A stretch of DNA of 64,000 bases from a bacterium (GTDB lineage: Bacteria; Sumerlaeota; Sumerlaeia; SLMS01; JAHLLQ01). A program made the translations under genes and the position numbers. The stretch's first letter is position 1. Every line of letters starts with the position of its first letter. Location: positions 506,979 to 570,978 of the forward strand of contig JAHLLQ010000003.1 in NCBI GenBank assembly GCA_020444065.1, given 5' to 3'. This document shows positions 52,156-61,853 of this stretch, piece by piece. The notes under the pieces are model-generated. The model saw only the letters and a list, made by a program, of their open reading frames with translations. It searched no databases and was not told the DNA's origin.

Positions 52156-53160
52156 CTATTCCTGCGGCGTTTTCCCCGCCAGCAAATCGTCAAGCACACC
52201 ATCCTGCGCCAGCGTCATCGGATGGCCCTGCCAGACAACAATGCCCTCGGGATTCACGAGGAAGGCCTGCGGGATTGCCGTGATTTCCAGTTCGGATTTT
52301 GTCCGCGCGCGTTCGTCGATGCCGATCGGATACGTGAAGCCCTTCTTTTCGACGAACGGCTTCACCCTGTCGAGTGGCTCGTCCGAGACCGAGTAGATCA
52401 CCAGACTGTCTTTGTGGGACTTCGAGAGTTCCTCGAGGTGCGGCATCGAGGCGACGCACGGCCCGCACCACGTCGCCCAGAATTCCATCAGGATGAATTT
52501 GCCTTCGACATCTTCCGGCGGCTTGTTCACCCAGGTTTCGACAATGAGTTCCGGGGCCTTCTCGCCGATCATATCTCGCGCGTATTGATCTTCGCCCGAC
52601 GCGGCGAGGCGCTTGCTCTTTGTCAGCGATTCGGGAATTCCCTCGCCCGCCAGGACGCTTTCGGCGACAAGGCGGAATTCGGCTTCGCGGCCAGTGCGAA
52701 AGCCCGCGTGCTGGTAGACGACATTACCCGCCGAATCCAAAATGATCGTGCGCGGGACTCCGACGCCGTCTTCTGCGAACAGCTCCGCAATTGTCCGATC
52801 CGGGTCAGGGACGATTGGGAATGTCAGACCATAATCGGCCGCGTATTGGCGAGCCTCATCCGGCGTGGCATCGCGCGCAACGCCGACGACGCGGAGGCCT
52901 TTCTCCTGCAACGGCACCCACAGGAATTCCTCCAGCGCTTTCAGCGAGTCTTTGCAGTGGTCGCTCTCGCAGGCGAACACATGGATCAGTGTCGCCTGGG
53001 CCCCGGCGCGACTGACGAAGTCATCGCCCGCAACCGTCTCGGCCTTAAATTGCGGAATGGGTTCCCCGACCGTTGTCAGGAAATCGCGCTTCGCGGCGCT
53101 GGCGCTGGAGGCGGAGAGCGCCATCAACAACGCGATAATAGCGAGACAGGCATATTTCAT
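52156..53160 (-). CDS. Exported protein with two thioredoxin-like (redoxin/TlpA) domains
   Basis: A 334-residue protein with signal peptide ACLAIIALLMALSASSASA. Domain 1 (about 30-170) is AhpC/redoxin-like: TLIHVFACESDHC in the active-site position and later VPRTIILDSAGNVVYQ. Domain 2 (about 195-330) is TlpA/ResA-like with EFWATWCGPC (CxxC intact, about 229-232) and ITAIPQAFLVNPEGIVVWQG. It would act in periplasmic thiol exchange, for example cytochrome or disulfide maturation. Tandem fusion of a redoxin and a TlpA domain is uncommon. GGGAG lies eight bases before this ATG. Confidence 0.88.
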   Translation of the reverse strand: MKYACLAIIALLMALSASSASAAKRDFLTTVGEPIPQFKAETVAGDDFVSRAGAQATLIHVFACESDHCKDSLKALEEFLWVPLQEKGLRVVGVARDATPDEARQYAADYGLTFPIVPDPDRTIAELFAEDGVGVPRTIILDSAGNVVYQHAGFRTGREAEFRLVAESVLAGEGIPESLTKSKRLAASGEDQYARDMIGEKAPELIVETWVNKPPEDVEGKFILMEFWATWCGPCVASMPHLEELSKSHKDSLVIYSVSDEPLDRVKPFVEKKGFTYPIGIDERARTKSELEITAIPQAFLVNPEGIVVWQGHPMTLAQDGVLDDLLAGKTPQE

Positions 53161-53353
53161 GGGGCGCACTCCCGTTCTGGACTCCTGTGTGTCTTGAACC
53201 AGATGTCAACGCATCGGCCAAGTGGAATTCGAGCTCGTCACCATCGGCGGTGGGTCTGCGTCATCGGATTCTTGATTTGCCTTGATTTGGGTTTGTCCCG
53301 GCGCAATCGTGTCTCAGAGAGAATACTGAATCAATCCACGTTGGGACCAGGCG

Positions 53354-55000
53354 ATGAGCACGTTCGATCCCGAAGCCCAGGGACACGATCCCGAGTTGGA
53401 GGAAGTCCTCTCGGGCCTGAATCGGTCGGTTTTCATGCGCGAAAGCCAGCAGGCCGCGCGTGCCTACGAGCGACTGTTGTCTATCCGGCCGGGATTTGCC
53501 CTCAGCGGGCCGCTGCAATACGACCTCGCGCGGCTTCTCGAACTGGGCAACGAGGCCCGCCTGGCCCTGCACGCCTACGAGCAGATCATCGCCAACAACC
53601 CCGAGCACCAGGCCTACAACCCGAGCCTGAAGGGCGCGGGGCACCTGGCCCATCGCCTGCGCCAGTATCACAAGTGCCGGATGTACCTGGAGCGCTTCCT
53701 GGAGAGCGATCCGATTACCCCGGAACGTCGCGACGCCGAGGAGATTCTGCAGCGGTTGCCCGACGGTAAGGGCGTTCCGTCCAAGAAGAAGCGCGATTTT
53801 GCCTCCGCGTCGACCGAGCGTGGCGTACGCGACGTCGAAGGCGTCTTGCGCGAGTCGGACGATCCCAGCGGCGATTCCGTGATCGCGTTCGACTCCGGGC
53901 CCGAGGAGCCGGCGCCCAAGAAAGCCCCGGCCGCTCCGCCGGCCGCGCGGCCGCACGCCCAGACAGATTTCTTTGGAACTCCGGACACCGAACGGGAAGG
54001 CGACGACGATACGAGCCGACCGGAGAAGGCCGAGGCGCCGAGCCTGTTCGAGTTCAAACCGGAAGATACCTGGCAGCCTTCTGCCGATCCCTACGGCGAG
54101 ACGCCGCCGCTCTCGATCACATCGCGTCGGCTGGGATCGCCGAATCCCTCTTCGCCCAATGCCGTCAAACGGGATGATTTCGAAAAGGAAGAAGAGCCGG
54201 AGCCGAAGGAAACTGCGCCGCTGCCTGCTCGGACGCCGATGCCGCTGAACCTGCGGGACGCGGATGCGCCGGAGACTCCAGAGCAGCGCTACTACCGCCT
54301 GCGAAGTTCGCAGTTCGCGCTGATCCTGCCGTCGGGCAAGCGCATCCATCTCGATGTCGTCGCGGACATGCTGCAGGAAATCGAAGGCATCACAGAGGAG
54401 GAAGCGAAGAAGGCCGTCATCGTGCGCAAGGGCGTGATCATGGATGCCTTGACGCTGGACGACCTCGTGGAGGTCTGGCCGAAGATCAAGGGCTATCGCC
54501 AGAAGATGGAATTCGTCGCCGTGGATCGCGCGCTGCGGCCGTACGAGCGCTTCGATGTGCTCGGGATGGAGATTCTGGATCCGGGTCTGAAGCTGACAAC
54601 CAACAAGGGCATCAAGAAGGCCCGCTGGGAAGACGTGCAGTTGATCAGCACCGCGCGTTTGAACCGCAAGCCAACGATCGATCTCTTCTCAAACCTGCCG
54701 TGCAAGCACTACAGGCTTTACTCGGAGACGTTCAACTTCCGCACGACCGGAATCGAACCGCCGTCCGACAAGAACATGGCCTATCGCGAATTGCTCGACA
54801 CGATTTCGTTCCGCTGTCCGAACGCGATTCGTTCACACACCGTGGAGAACTTCCTGACCGGCCGGAACATGAAGCCGCAGAAATTCCCCAACGATGCGGA
54901 GTTCGATCAGTACAACCTGTGGCTGCTCTTCGCGCATCATGCAGAGCCGGTCGATGCGGACGAACTCTGTCGCATGGCCGCCGCAACGTCGGACTGGTAG
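53354..55000 (+). CDS. TPR-start protein with disordered middle and unrecognised C-terminal domain
   Basis: A 548-residue cytoplasmic protein. Residues 10-135 are TPR-like helices (RAYERLLSIRPGFALSGPLQYDLARLLELGNEARLALHAYEQII). Residues 140-310 are disordered, acidic and Pro-rich. Residues 315-540 form a folded domain with conserved-looking blocks (SSQFALILPSGKRIHLDVVADML, ARWEDVQLISTARL, LWLLFAHHAEPVDADELCRMA). No family is recognised. The ALILPSGKRI...W..V..I pattern suggests PH-like or PilZ-like beta structure, only as a guess. A bidirectional terminator follows. Confidence 0.7.
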   Translation: MSTFDPEAQGHDPELEEVLSGLNRSVFMRESQQAARAYERLLSIRPGFALSGPLQYDLARLLELGNEARLALHAYEQIIANNPEHQAYNPSLKGAGHLAHRLRQYHKCRMYLERFLESDPITPERRDAEEILQRLPDGKGVPSKKKRDFASASTERGVRDVEGVLRESDDPSGDSVIAFDSGPEEPAPKKAPAAPPAARPHAQTDFFGTPDTEREGDDDTSRPEKAEAPSLFEFKPEDTWQPSADPYGETPPLSITSRRLGSPNPSSPNAVKRDDFEKEEEPEPKETAPLPARTPMPLNLRDADAPETPEQRYYRLRSSQFALILPSGKRIHLDVVADMLQEIEGITEEEAKKAVIVRKGVIMDALTLDDLVEVWPKIKGYRQKMEFVAVDRALRPYERFDVLGMEILDPGLKLTTNKGIKKARWEDVQLISTARLNRKPTIDLFSNLPCKHYRLYSETFNFRTTGIEPPSDKNMAYRELLDTISFRCPNAIRSHTVENFLTGRNMKPQKFPNDAEFDQYNLWLLFAHHAEPVDADELCRMAAATSDW

Positions 55001-55025
55001 ATTCCCAAACAGAATCTCAAAATGA

Positions 55026-55062
55026 AACCGGGGGCACCAATGGCGCCCCCGGATGTTTGTTT
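55026..55062. terminator. Bidirectional terminator
   Basis: Stem CCGGGGGC / GCCCCCGG with loop ACCAATGGC. ATGTTTGTTTG follows on the plus strand and TTTCATTTTG on the minus strand, between convergent genes. Confidence 0.85.
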
Positions 55063-55081
55063 GCAGTGATGTGCACCTGGA

Positions 55082-56191
<1,110 letters not shown>

Positions 56192-56409
56192 GAGTCTGCC
56201 TAGACGCTTGTGGAGTTGCCGGGTCGCCCGAGGGAAAGGAACGTTGCTCCAGGTGGCTGGGCGCCCGATTGGAGCGTACAAAAGGCAATCAAGACGACAG
56301 ACGGGGGGCGACGCAAGCAGAACAACGCCCCTGGGGCATTCCTGAAGGGGAATCTGCGACATCCGGGGTTGTTATCGAATCCCAGAAATGGCGTTTACGA
56401 GTGTGTACG

Positions 56410-56523
56410 ACCCCTTCGCCCCCTCCGGGGACGCGGCCAATTACGCGGGGGATCAGTTGGACGGCCCAGGTGGTTCGGCTTGTCCGCCGAAGCGCGAAGC
56501 GCGAAGGAGGAAGGGGACCAAGA
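56410..56523 (+). repeat. Three-hairpin interspersed repeat, decayed copy F
   Basis: Recognisable parts are CGCCCCCTCCGGGGAC, GGGGGATCAGTTGGACGGCCC, a GGTTCGGC-TTGT-CCGCCGAAG hairpin, and GGAGGAAGGGGACCAAG. Order and spacing match the family but base identity is poor. The rest of the 484-base gap (56192-56675) shows no gene; it should hold promoters for the divergent genes on either side. Confidence 0.5.
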
Positions 56524-56675
56524 GGCCCTAGAAGCTCGCCGGTTGTGAATAATCGTGTTGTGGCCTTGCTCGATTCCTGCTTCAATCGGGCATCATTATG
56601 TCATGCTCCAATTCGTAGAGGTACCCGATCCCGCGACCGAGCACATCGAAAAAGGCCGAAAGGAGGATCGATCCG

Positions 56676-57518
56676 GTGGGAGTTTTCGCCCATTCGACAG
56701 TTCTTTACATCAGCGATAAGGACCAAGGTCGACTTATCGCAGGGGCCATGCTCAAGAGCCCCCATTCCCTGGTGTTCACGCCCCCTTACGGGTCCTGGAT
56801 GAACGTCTACCTGCCCCTCGGTCTTTCTTACAAAGACATCCCTGAATTGCCCACCAGCACCGCGATCGAGCTGAATTGCTACGACAGCGAAGGGCTGGAT
56901 GTGCGCCTCTTTACCTCTGACCGCATTGCGTTTATGTTCGAGAGCGGTTGTGGCGACGTGGGTGAGGAAGAAGACGAGCTGCTGGAGATCGCCTCCGGCC
57001 TTTGGGAGAAGGAACAGGATGGCGACGCCGAGCAAATCGAGGTCGCCGCGCCCGCCGATGGCGAGGGCGACGAAGCCGTCACCGAGAAGCGCAAGAAGAC
57101 TTTCTGGGACCTGTCGCCGGAAGATCAGGAGAAGTACGTCTCGCAGGCCCGCAGCAGCGGCGAGTTCAAGAAATTCGTGGATTCCTCGACGTCCGAGGAC
57201 AATATCCCGGATGTCGCACCATTTGCACCGTTCCTGCCAGAAGGACGCACCCTGGACGAGTTGCAGGTGCTGCTGGGCGCGATCGCGAAGCGCCTTCACG
57301 GCCCGCCGACCGACGTCAAGGAGCTTGAGTCGATCAAGAAGTGGATGGACGGCAAGGATCACTCGGACAATGCCGAGGATTACTTGCAGGCCGTTGCCAA
57401 CTTCCTGGATGTGCGTGGTGGTGTCTGGAGTCTTGAGGCTCTTCAGGAGAAGATGGCGGACAAGATCGATCGCCGGATCATCTCTCTGGATGCCGTCAGC
57501 CAGCCGCAGACCGACTGA
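56676..57518 (+). CDS. Protein of unknown function
   Basis: A 280-residue soluble protein. The first 95 residues look folded and beta-rich (FAHSTVLYISDKDQGRLIAGAML, LVFTPPYGSWMNVYLPLG). The middle is acidic linker (GEEEDELLEIASGLWEKEQDGDAEQ, PADGEGDEAV) and the last 130 residues are helical (TFWDLSPEDQEKYVSQARSSGEFKKFVD). No family is recognised. GTG start: AAGGAGG lies eight bases upstream. The RidA gene starts 43 bases later. Confidence 0.7.
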   Translation: MGVFAHSTVLYISDKDQGRLIAGAMLKSPHSLVFTPPYGSWMNVYLPLGLSYKDIPELPTSTAIELNCYDSEGLDVRLFTSDRIAFMFESGCGDVGEEEDELLEIASGLWEKEQDGDAEQIEVAAPADGEGDEAVTEKRKKTFWDLSPEDQEKYVSQARSSGEFKKFVDSSTSEDNIPDVAPFAPFLPEGRTLDELQVLLGAIAKRLHGPPTDVKELESIKKWMDGKDHSDNAEDYLQAVANFLDVRGGVWSLEALQEKMADKIDRRIISLDAVSQPQTD

Positions 57519-57561
57519 CGTTTTCTTCGTTCCCGCTCACTGATCCTCTGGAGGCATGCTC

Positions 57562-58032
57562 ATGTCGAAGATCGAAGAGAAACTGAAAGATTTGGGTTTT
57601 GAGCTGCCCGTGGCGGCAAAGCCCGTGGCGGCCTACATCCCTGCCATCCGTGTTGGCAACCTCGTGATGACCAGCGGCCAACTGCCGACCATCGATGGCG
57701 AACTCCATCATGTCGGACACGTGGGTGGCCGAGTGCTGCCGGCCGAGCGGGCGGCTCGCCAGGCGGAACGCGCCTGCCTGAATGCACTGGCAGCAGTGAA
57801 GGGCGTGATCGGCGACCTGGACAAGATCAAGCAGATCGTCCGCGTCGTCGTGTACGTGCAGTGCGAAGCGGATTTTCATTCTCAGCCCGTTGTGGCGAAC
57901 GGCGCGTCGGAACTGCTGCTGCAGTTGTTCGGCGAAGATCGCGGGCGGCACGTGCGATCCGCCGTGGGCACAAATGCGCTGCCCTTGAACTCGCCCGTGG
58001 AGCTGGAACTGACTGTCGAGGTAGAAGACTGA
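57562..58032 (+). CDS. RidA/YjgF-family protein
   Basis: A 156-residue member of the RidA superfamily, which includes enamine/imine deaminases that remove reactive intermediates made by PLP enzymes. IRVGNLVMTSGQLP, a GRVLPAERAARQAERACLNALAAVKGVIGDLDKIKQIVRVVVYV block and the closing ELTVEVED fit the longer subgroup of about 155 residues. The catalytic Arg of RidA proper (position 105 in YjgF) is not in an R-x-A-V-x-V setting here (RHVRSAVGTNALP), so activity is uncertain. GGAGG lies seven bases before this ATG. Confidence 0.9.
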   Translation: MSKIEEKLKDLGFELPVAAKPVAAYIPAIRVGNLVMTSGQLPTIDGELHHVGHVGGRVLPAERAARQAERACLNALAAVKGVIGDLDKIKQIVRVVVYVQCEADFHSQPVVANGASELLLQLFGEDRGRHVRSAVGTNALPLNSPVELELTVEVED

Positions 58033-58098
58033 CCCCACAGCCGCAGTACCGAACAGCAGGTGTTCTCACACCCGACCCCCGCGGGAGCTGACGAAACC

Positions 58099-58785
58099 AT
58101 GCGAAAGAGCGGCGTCTATCGTTACTTCCTGGCCGGCCGAGAGATCGGCCGGGAAATCTGGTCGGCCAAACCCGAGGGCGACGGGTTTCATTACAAGGCC
58201 GACGTTGTGCGTCATGACGTGCGCACGGAGACGTACCTGACCGCAGACTACGACGGAAATCTGGTGCGCGCCAGCATGACTCGCACGCAGCCGGACGGCA
58301 CGCGCTCCAGCGTGAACTACGACTTCGCCGACGGGCAGTTCACCGCCAGCGCGCGTGATCGCTTGAACAATCGCAGCGAGCACGGCCCGTGGGACTGGCC
58401 GACGGATGCGGTCTTCAACGCGCACTCCATTTGCACGCTCAGTGAGCCCTTGCGCCGGCACCGTTGGGAGGTTGGCCAGGAGGTACGCTTCCCCGTCTTC
58501 ATGATGCCACGCTCGGGCCAGGATTTGATCGGGCGGTTTGGCTACGGCATGATGCGCCTGGACCAGGAAGTCATCACACGCGTCCCGACAGGCGATCTGC
58601 CGTGCCGGATCTTCACCGCCTCCTTCTCGCGACTGAGGCACTGGCCGTTCCACCACAAGCTCGTCTACGATCTGCAGGGTGTCTGTCACATCGCCACCGG
58701 TGGCGCGATGCGCTACGAGTTGATCGAAATGGAAATGTCCGATCAGCACACGCCCCTGCCGATCCGGATGAAGTCCGAAGGTTGA
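58099..58785 (+). CDS. Protein of unknown function (DUF6134-like beta protein)
   Basis: A 228-residue protein beginning GVYRYFLAGREIGREIWSAKPEGDGFHYKADV, which resembles small beta-barrel domains sometimes annotated DUF6134 or DUF3108; that match is tentative. No signal peptide or membrane helix is present. Later blocks include WEVGQEVRFPVFMMPRSGQDLIGRFGYGMM. GGGAG lies twelve bases before the ATG. An in-frame ATG at 58060 is possible. It is between RidA and the export lipoprotein on the same strand. Confidence 0.6.
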   Translation: MRKSGVYRYFLAGREIGREIWSAKPEGDGFHYKADVVRHDVRTETYLTADYDGNLVRASMTRTQPDGTRSSVNYDFADGQFTASARDRLNNRSEHGPWDWPTDAVFNAHSICTLSEPLRRHRWEVGQEVRFPVFMMPRSGQDLIGRFGYGMMRLDQEVITRVPTGDLPCRIFTASFSRLRHWPFHHKLVYDLQGVCHIATGGAMRYELIEMEMSDQHTPLPIRMKSEG

Positions 58786-58883
58786 CGCGACACGCCCGAC
58801 TGCTTTCCCCCATCCCCATTGACGCCCGATGCTCTCGGATCGTCCCATGTCGACGGATGATACTATCTTCGTGGAGTACTCGT

Positions 58884-60008
58884 ATGGCGAAGCGCGGGCT
58901 GTTGATCTGGCTGACGATTCTAGCGGCGGTGGTTCTGACCGGTTGCGTGCGCGGACCGGGCAGTCCGTACGTCGGTCCGCCGCAGGGCACGGTCGAACCC
59001 ACGGAGCGCGCTCGTCTGCGCAAGCTGGTCAATGACCCGGAACTTCATTTCGTTCGGCCGGACGCCTACCGCATTGGCCCGGGCGACATCATCAGCATCC
59101 GCATGGTTGGCAAGCCGGAGCTCTTCGGCGAGAAACCGTCCGATACGACGGGCGAGTTTGAGATTTCGCAAAGTCCGCTGCTAACTCTGCCCTTGGTCGG
59201 GCCGGTCGCCGTGCATGGCAAGACGGCCGCGGAACTGCAGAGCCTGCTGACCGAACGCTACACCAATTACTTCGTCGATCCGATCATCGTCGTGACGATC
59301 AAGTACCACCACCAGAACCAGGTCACGATCGTGGGCAGCGTCGCCGAGCCGGGGCGCTATCCATTGGAGCCCGGCGATTCGCTCGTCGACGCCATCTACA
59401 AAGCGGGCGGACTGACGTTCGGTGGACAGACCGGCGGCCTGGCGCCGGCGCCGCAGTTGATTCTCTATCGCGAGCGCATCCCGCAGCAGGAAAGCCTCGT
59501 GATGGAGCCTGAGGATCTGATTCGCAAACTGACGCAGGAAGACGGGCGCATTCGCACGCATGACGAATATCACGTGCCGATCGCCGACTTCCTGTTCCGT
59601 GGCACGATGGAGTACAACATTCCGCTGCGCCAGAACGACATTGTTTACGTCGTGCCGGCCGGCAGCGTGAACGTGCTCGGCCGTGTCGACAAGCCGGGCG
59701 TGGTATTTCTCGGTCCGTCGGTGCGAACGATCAACCACGTGATCAGCGCGCGCGGCGGCATGCGTTACGGCGCGGCGTCGTACGTGGAAATCGTGCGCAT
59801 GGACGAGGATGGCAATCCGACGTCTTACTACGTGAATGCGCGCCGCACGGCAAAGCGCTCCGAACCCGATTTCCTCGTGCGCGACGGCGACGAGATCTAC
59901 GTCTACACGCACCCGTTCCGCGCGGTGTGCGAGTATCTCGGCAAAGTCCTCGGGGCCACCACCAAGGCCGGCATCACAGCCACCTACAACCCGGTGGGCG
60001 GCATCTAG
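58884..60008 (+). CDS. Polysaccharide export outer-membrane lipoprotein (Wza-like)
   Basis: Forms the outer-membrane exit pore for capsule or exopolysaccharide. The 374-residue protein has a lipobox (AAVVLTGC, Cys21). The Poly_export domain reads YRIGPGDIISIRMVGKPELFGE...LPLVGPVAVHGKTAAELQSLL. SLBB domains follow, the first with VTIVGSVAEPGRYPLEPGDSLVDAIYKAGGLT and the second with VNVLGRVDKPGVVFLGPSVRTINHVISARGGM. GGAG lies eight bases before the ATG. No polymerase or tyrosine kinase partner is in the window. GDP-mannose from the manC product is a plausible precursor. Confidence 0.92.
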   Translation: MAKRGLLIWLTILAAVVLTGCVRGPGSPYVGPPQGTVEPTERARLRKLVNDPELHFVRPDAYRIGPGDIISIRMVGKPELFGEKPSDTTGEFEISQSPLLTLPLVGPVAVHGKTAAELQSLLTERYTNYFVDPIIVVTIKYHHQNQVTIVGSVAEPGRYPLEPGDSLVDAIYKAGGLTFGGQTGGLAPAPQLILYRERIPQQESLVMEPEDLIRKLTQEDGRIRTHDEYHVPIADFLFRGTMEYNIPLRQNDIVYVVPAGSVNVLGRVDKPGVVFLGPSVRTINHVISARGGMRYGAASYVEIVRMDEDGNPTSYYVNARRTAKRSEPDFLVRDGDEIYVYTHPFRAVCEYLGKVLGATTKAGITATYNPVGGI

Positions 60009-60033
60009 CCACCCCCGGCGGGGGAGAGCAACA

Positions 60034-60933
60034 TTGCGGGAAGAGGAATCGATTGTTGGTAGAACGGCGCCGCGCTTGCCGTGGTATCTTCCGGCGACAC
60101 TAACCGTGTGGTCCCGCGCTCTGGCCGTCTTCGCACTGGTGCTGCTCTATGATCTCTTCGGGAATCCAATACACCATCACCGGCAATATTACCGTTGGCG
60201 TTGTTCGCGGACGCTGTCCGATGCGCGTTCGATCGCAACGAGCGTGGAAAGCTTCCATGTCGACGCGGGGCACTACCCGCCGATGCTTCCCGGCAGTCCA
60301 GGCAACGGATTGAATCAACTGACAACTCCGACGGCCTACTTGACGTACTTGCTTCCAGACGCAAGCGGGGCTCCACAGGCGACGAGGATTTCGAACGGCG
60401 CCATCCTGGCAGGTCTGCTTCTGTTGTTCTGGATCGTTGCCGCTTACTTTGCGAATCCATTCCACCGACGAATGACAGAGGAGTTCCTGGAGAAGTCGAC
60501 ACTGTCACCCCTCGATCGCAGATTGCGGTTCATGCTGCGACGGAATCTCGCTATCGACTCACTACTCGTGGCGCTGATGTTTCTCGGCATCGCCGGATAC
60601 TGCCTCAAGTTCCGGCCCCCACCCGGATACGATTTCAGTGAACCAGTTCCGATGTTGTATGCAACGGACGAGGCTTCCACCTGGTACATCTTAGGTGGGC
60701 GCGGGCTCGATCGCGACATCGACTTGCCGTTGTTCCGTGGCGATCAAGTTCCGACGCTCAGTACGGAAGAAGTGGCGAGACAACTCCTCGCAAATCCACA
60801 GTATATCTTTGATCCCACTAATGGGATGGAATCGAGCGGAGACATCCTCTGGCTCTGCGAAGGAATTCATGAGGCCAAACATCAGCTTGAAAGGAATGAG
60901 GGCAGAGAGAAAGGGTCGAGGATGGGACGATGA
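60034..60933 (+). CDS. Polytopic membrane protein with embedded pilin-like motifs, paralog 1
   Basis: About 299 residues. TTG start with GGGGAG seven bases upstream. Near the start it has LPWYLPAT, then a membrane helix. A pseudopilin-like helix and loop follow (DARSIATSVESFHVDAGHYPPMLPG), then a second and third membrane helix. The soluble end reads STWYILGGRGLDRDIDLP...RQLLANPQYIFDPTNGMESSGDI. The DxGxYP feature and the DPTNG-x-x-S-GD tail are those of the prepilins here, but the FTLIEL leader is absent and membrane helices interrupt the domain. Function unknown. It overlaps paralog 2 by ATGA. Confidence 0.65.
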   Translation: MREEESIVGRTAPRLPWYLPATLTVWSRALAVFALVLLYDLFGNPIHHHRQYYRWRCSRTLSDARSIATSVESFHVDAGHYPPMLPGSPGNGLNQLTTPTAYLTYLLPDASGAPQATRISNGAILAGLLLLFWIVAAYFANPFHRRMTEEFLEKSTLSPLDRRLRFMLRRNLAIDSLLVALMFLGIAGYCLKFRPPPGYDFSEPVPMLYATDEASTWYILGGRGLDRDIDLPLFRGDQVPTLSTEEVARQLLANPQYIFDPTNGMESSGDILWLCEGIHEAKHQLERNEGREKGSRMGR

Positions 60934-61796
60934 AAGAATCCACGCCACGCGAAAGGGAACCGAACGCGAGCTTGCCGTGGTATCTTCCGGCGACAAAGAT
61001 CGTGTTCCGGGTTTTTGTACCTCTCATCGTTCTTATGATTCTCATCGATGCTCTGGCTCTCGATCCGATGGCGGCCGAGCAGGCAGACCAATACCCATCA
61101 GTCGCGAGGCTCAGATCGGATGCCAGAGTGCTGCAGACTGCCCTGGACCAGTACCGCTCGGATCTAGGGCGATACCCTCCTTCGATGCCAGGGGTTCCTT
61201 TCGGGGGGCTGACGCTGTTGCCCACGCCCATCAACGAACGCATGGCAACACTGCCCCGTGATCGGAGCATTATTACTCGCCCGTCATCCATGCTGGAGGC
61301 ATTCTGGCCATTCGTACCAGCGTTGTTTCTAATAGAGATTATCGGTCTTGGGGTCCTTTTTAGAAGAGGGCACTGGCTCGCTGTCCGTTCGGGCAATCAA
61401 GAAGCCCCGGATTCGTTCAGCGATTCAGATTGCAGATCGACAATGCGACGCAATCTCGCCGTCGATTCTCTCCTCGCTGCGTCGATGATCTGCGCTGTCC
61501 TGACCTATGGCTTCATGCTATTTCCAAAGCCTGGCCACAACGCACGAATTCTTCCAGCGGTCTCGTACGCGACAGACTCTGATTCCACTTGGTTTATCAT
61601 CGGAGGTCGTGGTCCTGACTGCGATATAGATTGGCCATTGCTGAAGGGCGATCAAGTTCCAACGCTCAGTACGGAGGAAGTGGCGAGACAACTCCTCGCA
61701 AATCCACAGTACACGTACGACCCCACAAACGGGACGGTTTCGAGCGGAGATATCTTTCGCGTCAGCGATAATATTGACACACTGTTGGGAGATTGA
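60930..61796 (+). CDS. Polytopic membrane protein with embedded pilin-like motifs, paralog 2
   Basis: A 288-residue paralog of the previous protein: LPWYLPAT, membrane helix (VFVPLIVLMILIDALALDP), RSDARVLQTALDQYRSDLGRYPPSMPG, two more helices, then STWFIIGGRGPDCDIDWP and NPQYTYDPTNGTVSSGDIFRV. The tail is even closer to the prepilin tail than in paralog 1. Two DNA blocks are almost identical to paralog 1 (26 of 26 at 60970 and 63 of 65 at 61647) while the rest has diverged. A true prepilin gene converges on it from 62459. Confidence 0.67.
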   Translation: MKESTPREREPNASLPWYLPATKIVFRVFVPLIVLMILIDALALDPMAAEQADQYPSVARLRSDARVLQTALDQYRSDLGRYPPSMPGVPFGGLTLLPTPINERMATLPRDRSIITRPSSMLEAFWPFVPALFLIEIIGLGVLFRRGHWLAVRSGNQEAPDSFSDSDCRSTMRRNLAVDSLLAASMICAVLTYGFMLFPKPGHNARILPAVSYATDSDSTWFIIGGRGPDCDIDWPLLKGDQVPTLSTEEVARQLLANPQYTYDPTNGTVSSGDIFRVSDNIDTLLGD

Positions 61797-61800
61797 TTCC

Positions 61801-61824
61801 TGGGAGCGCCGGCTTCCAGCCGGC
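61801..61824. repeat. GCCGGC-type palindromic intergenic repeat
   Basis: TGGGAGCGCCGGC-TTCCA-GCCGGC. On the minus strand it would translate as AGWKPALP, a string I recall from many spurious proteins of planctomycetes and verrucomicrobia. It lies between two convergent genes and may act as a weak transcription end or REP-like element. Confidence 0.6.
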
Positions 61825-61853
61825 TGATCGTCCCGGATCGCATCGGCGAAACC

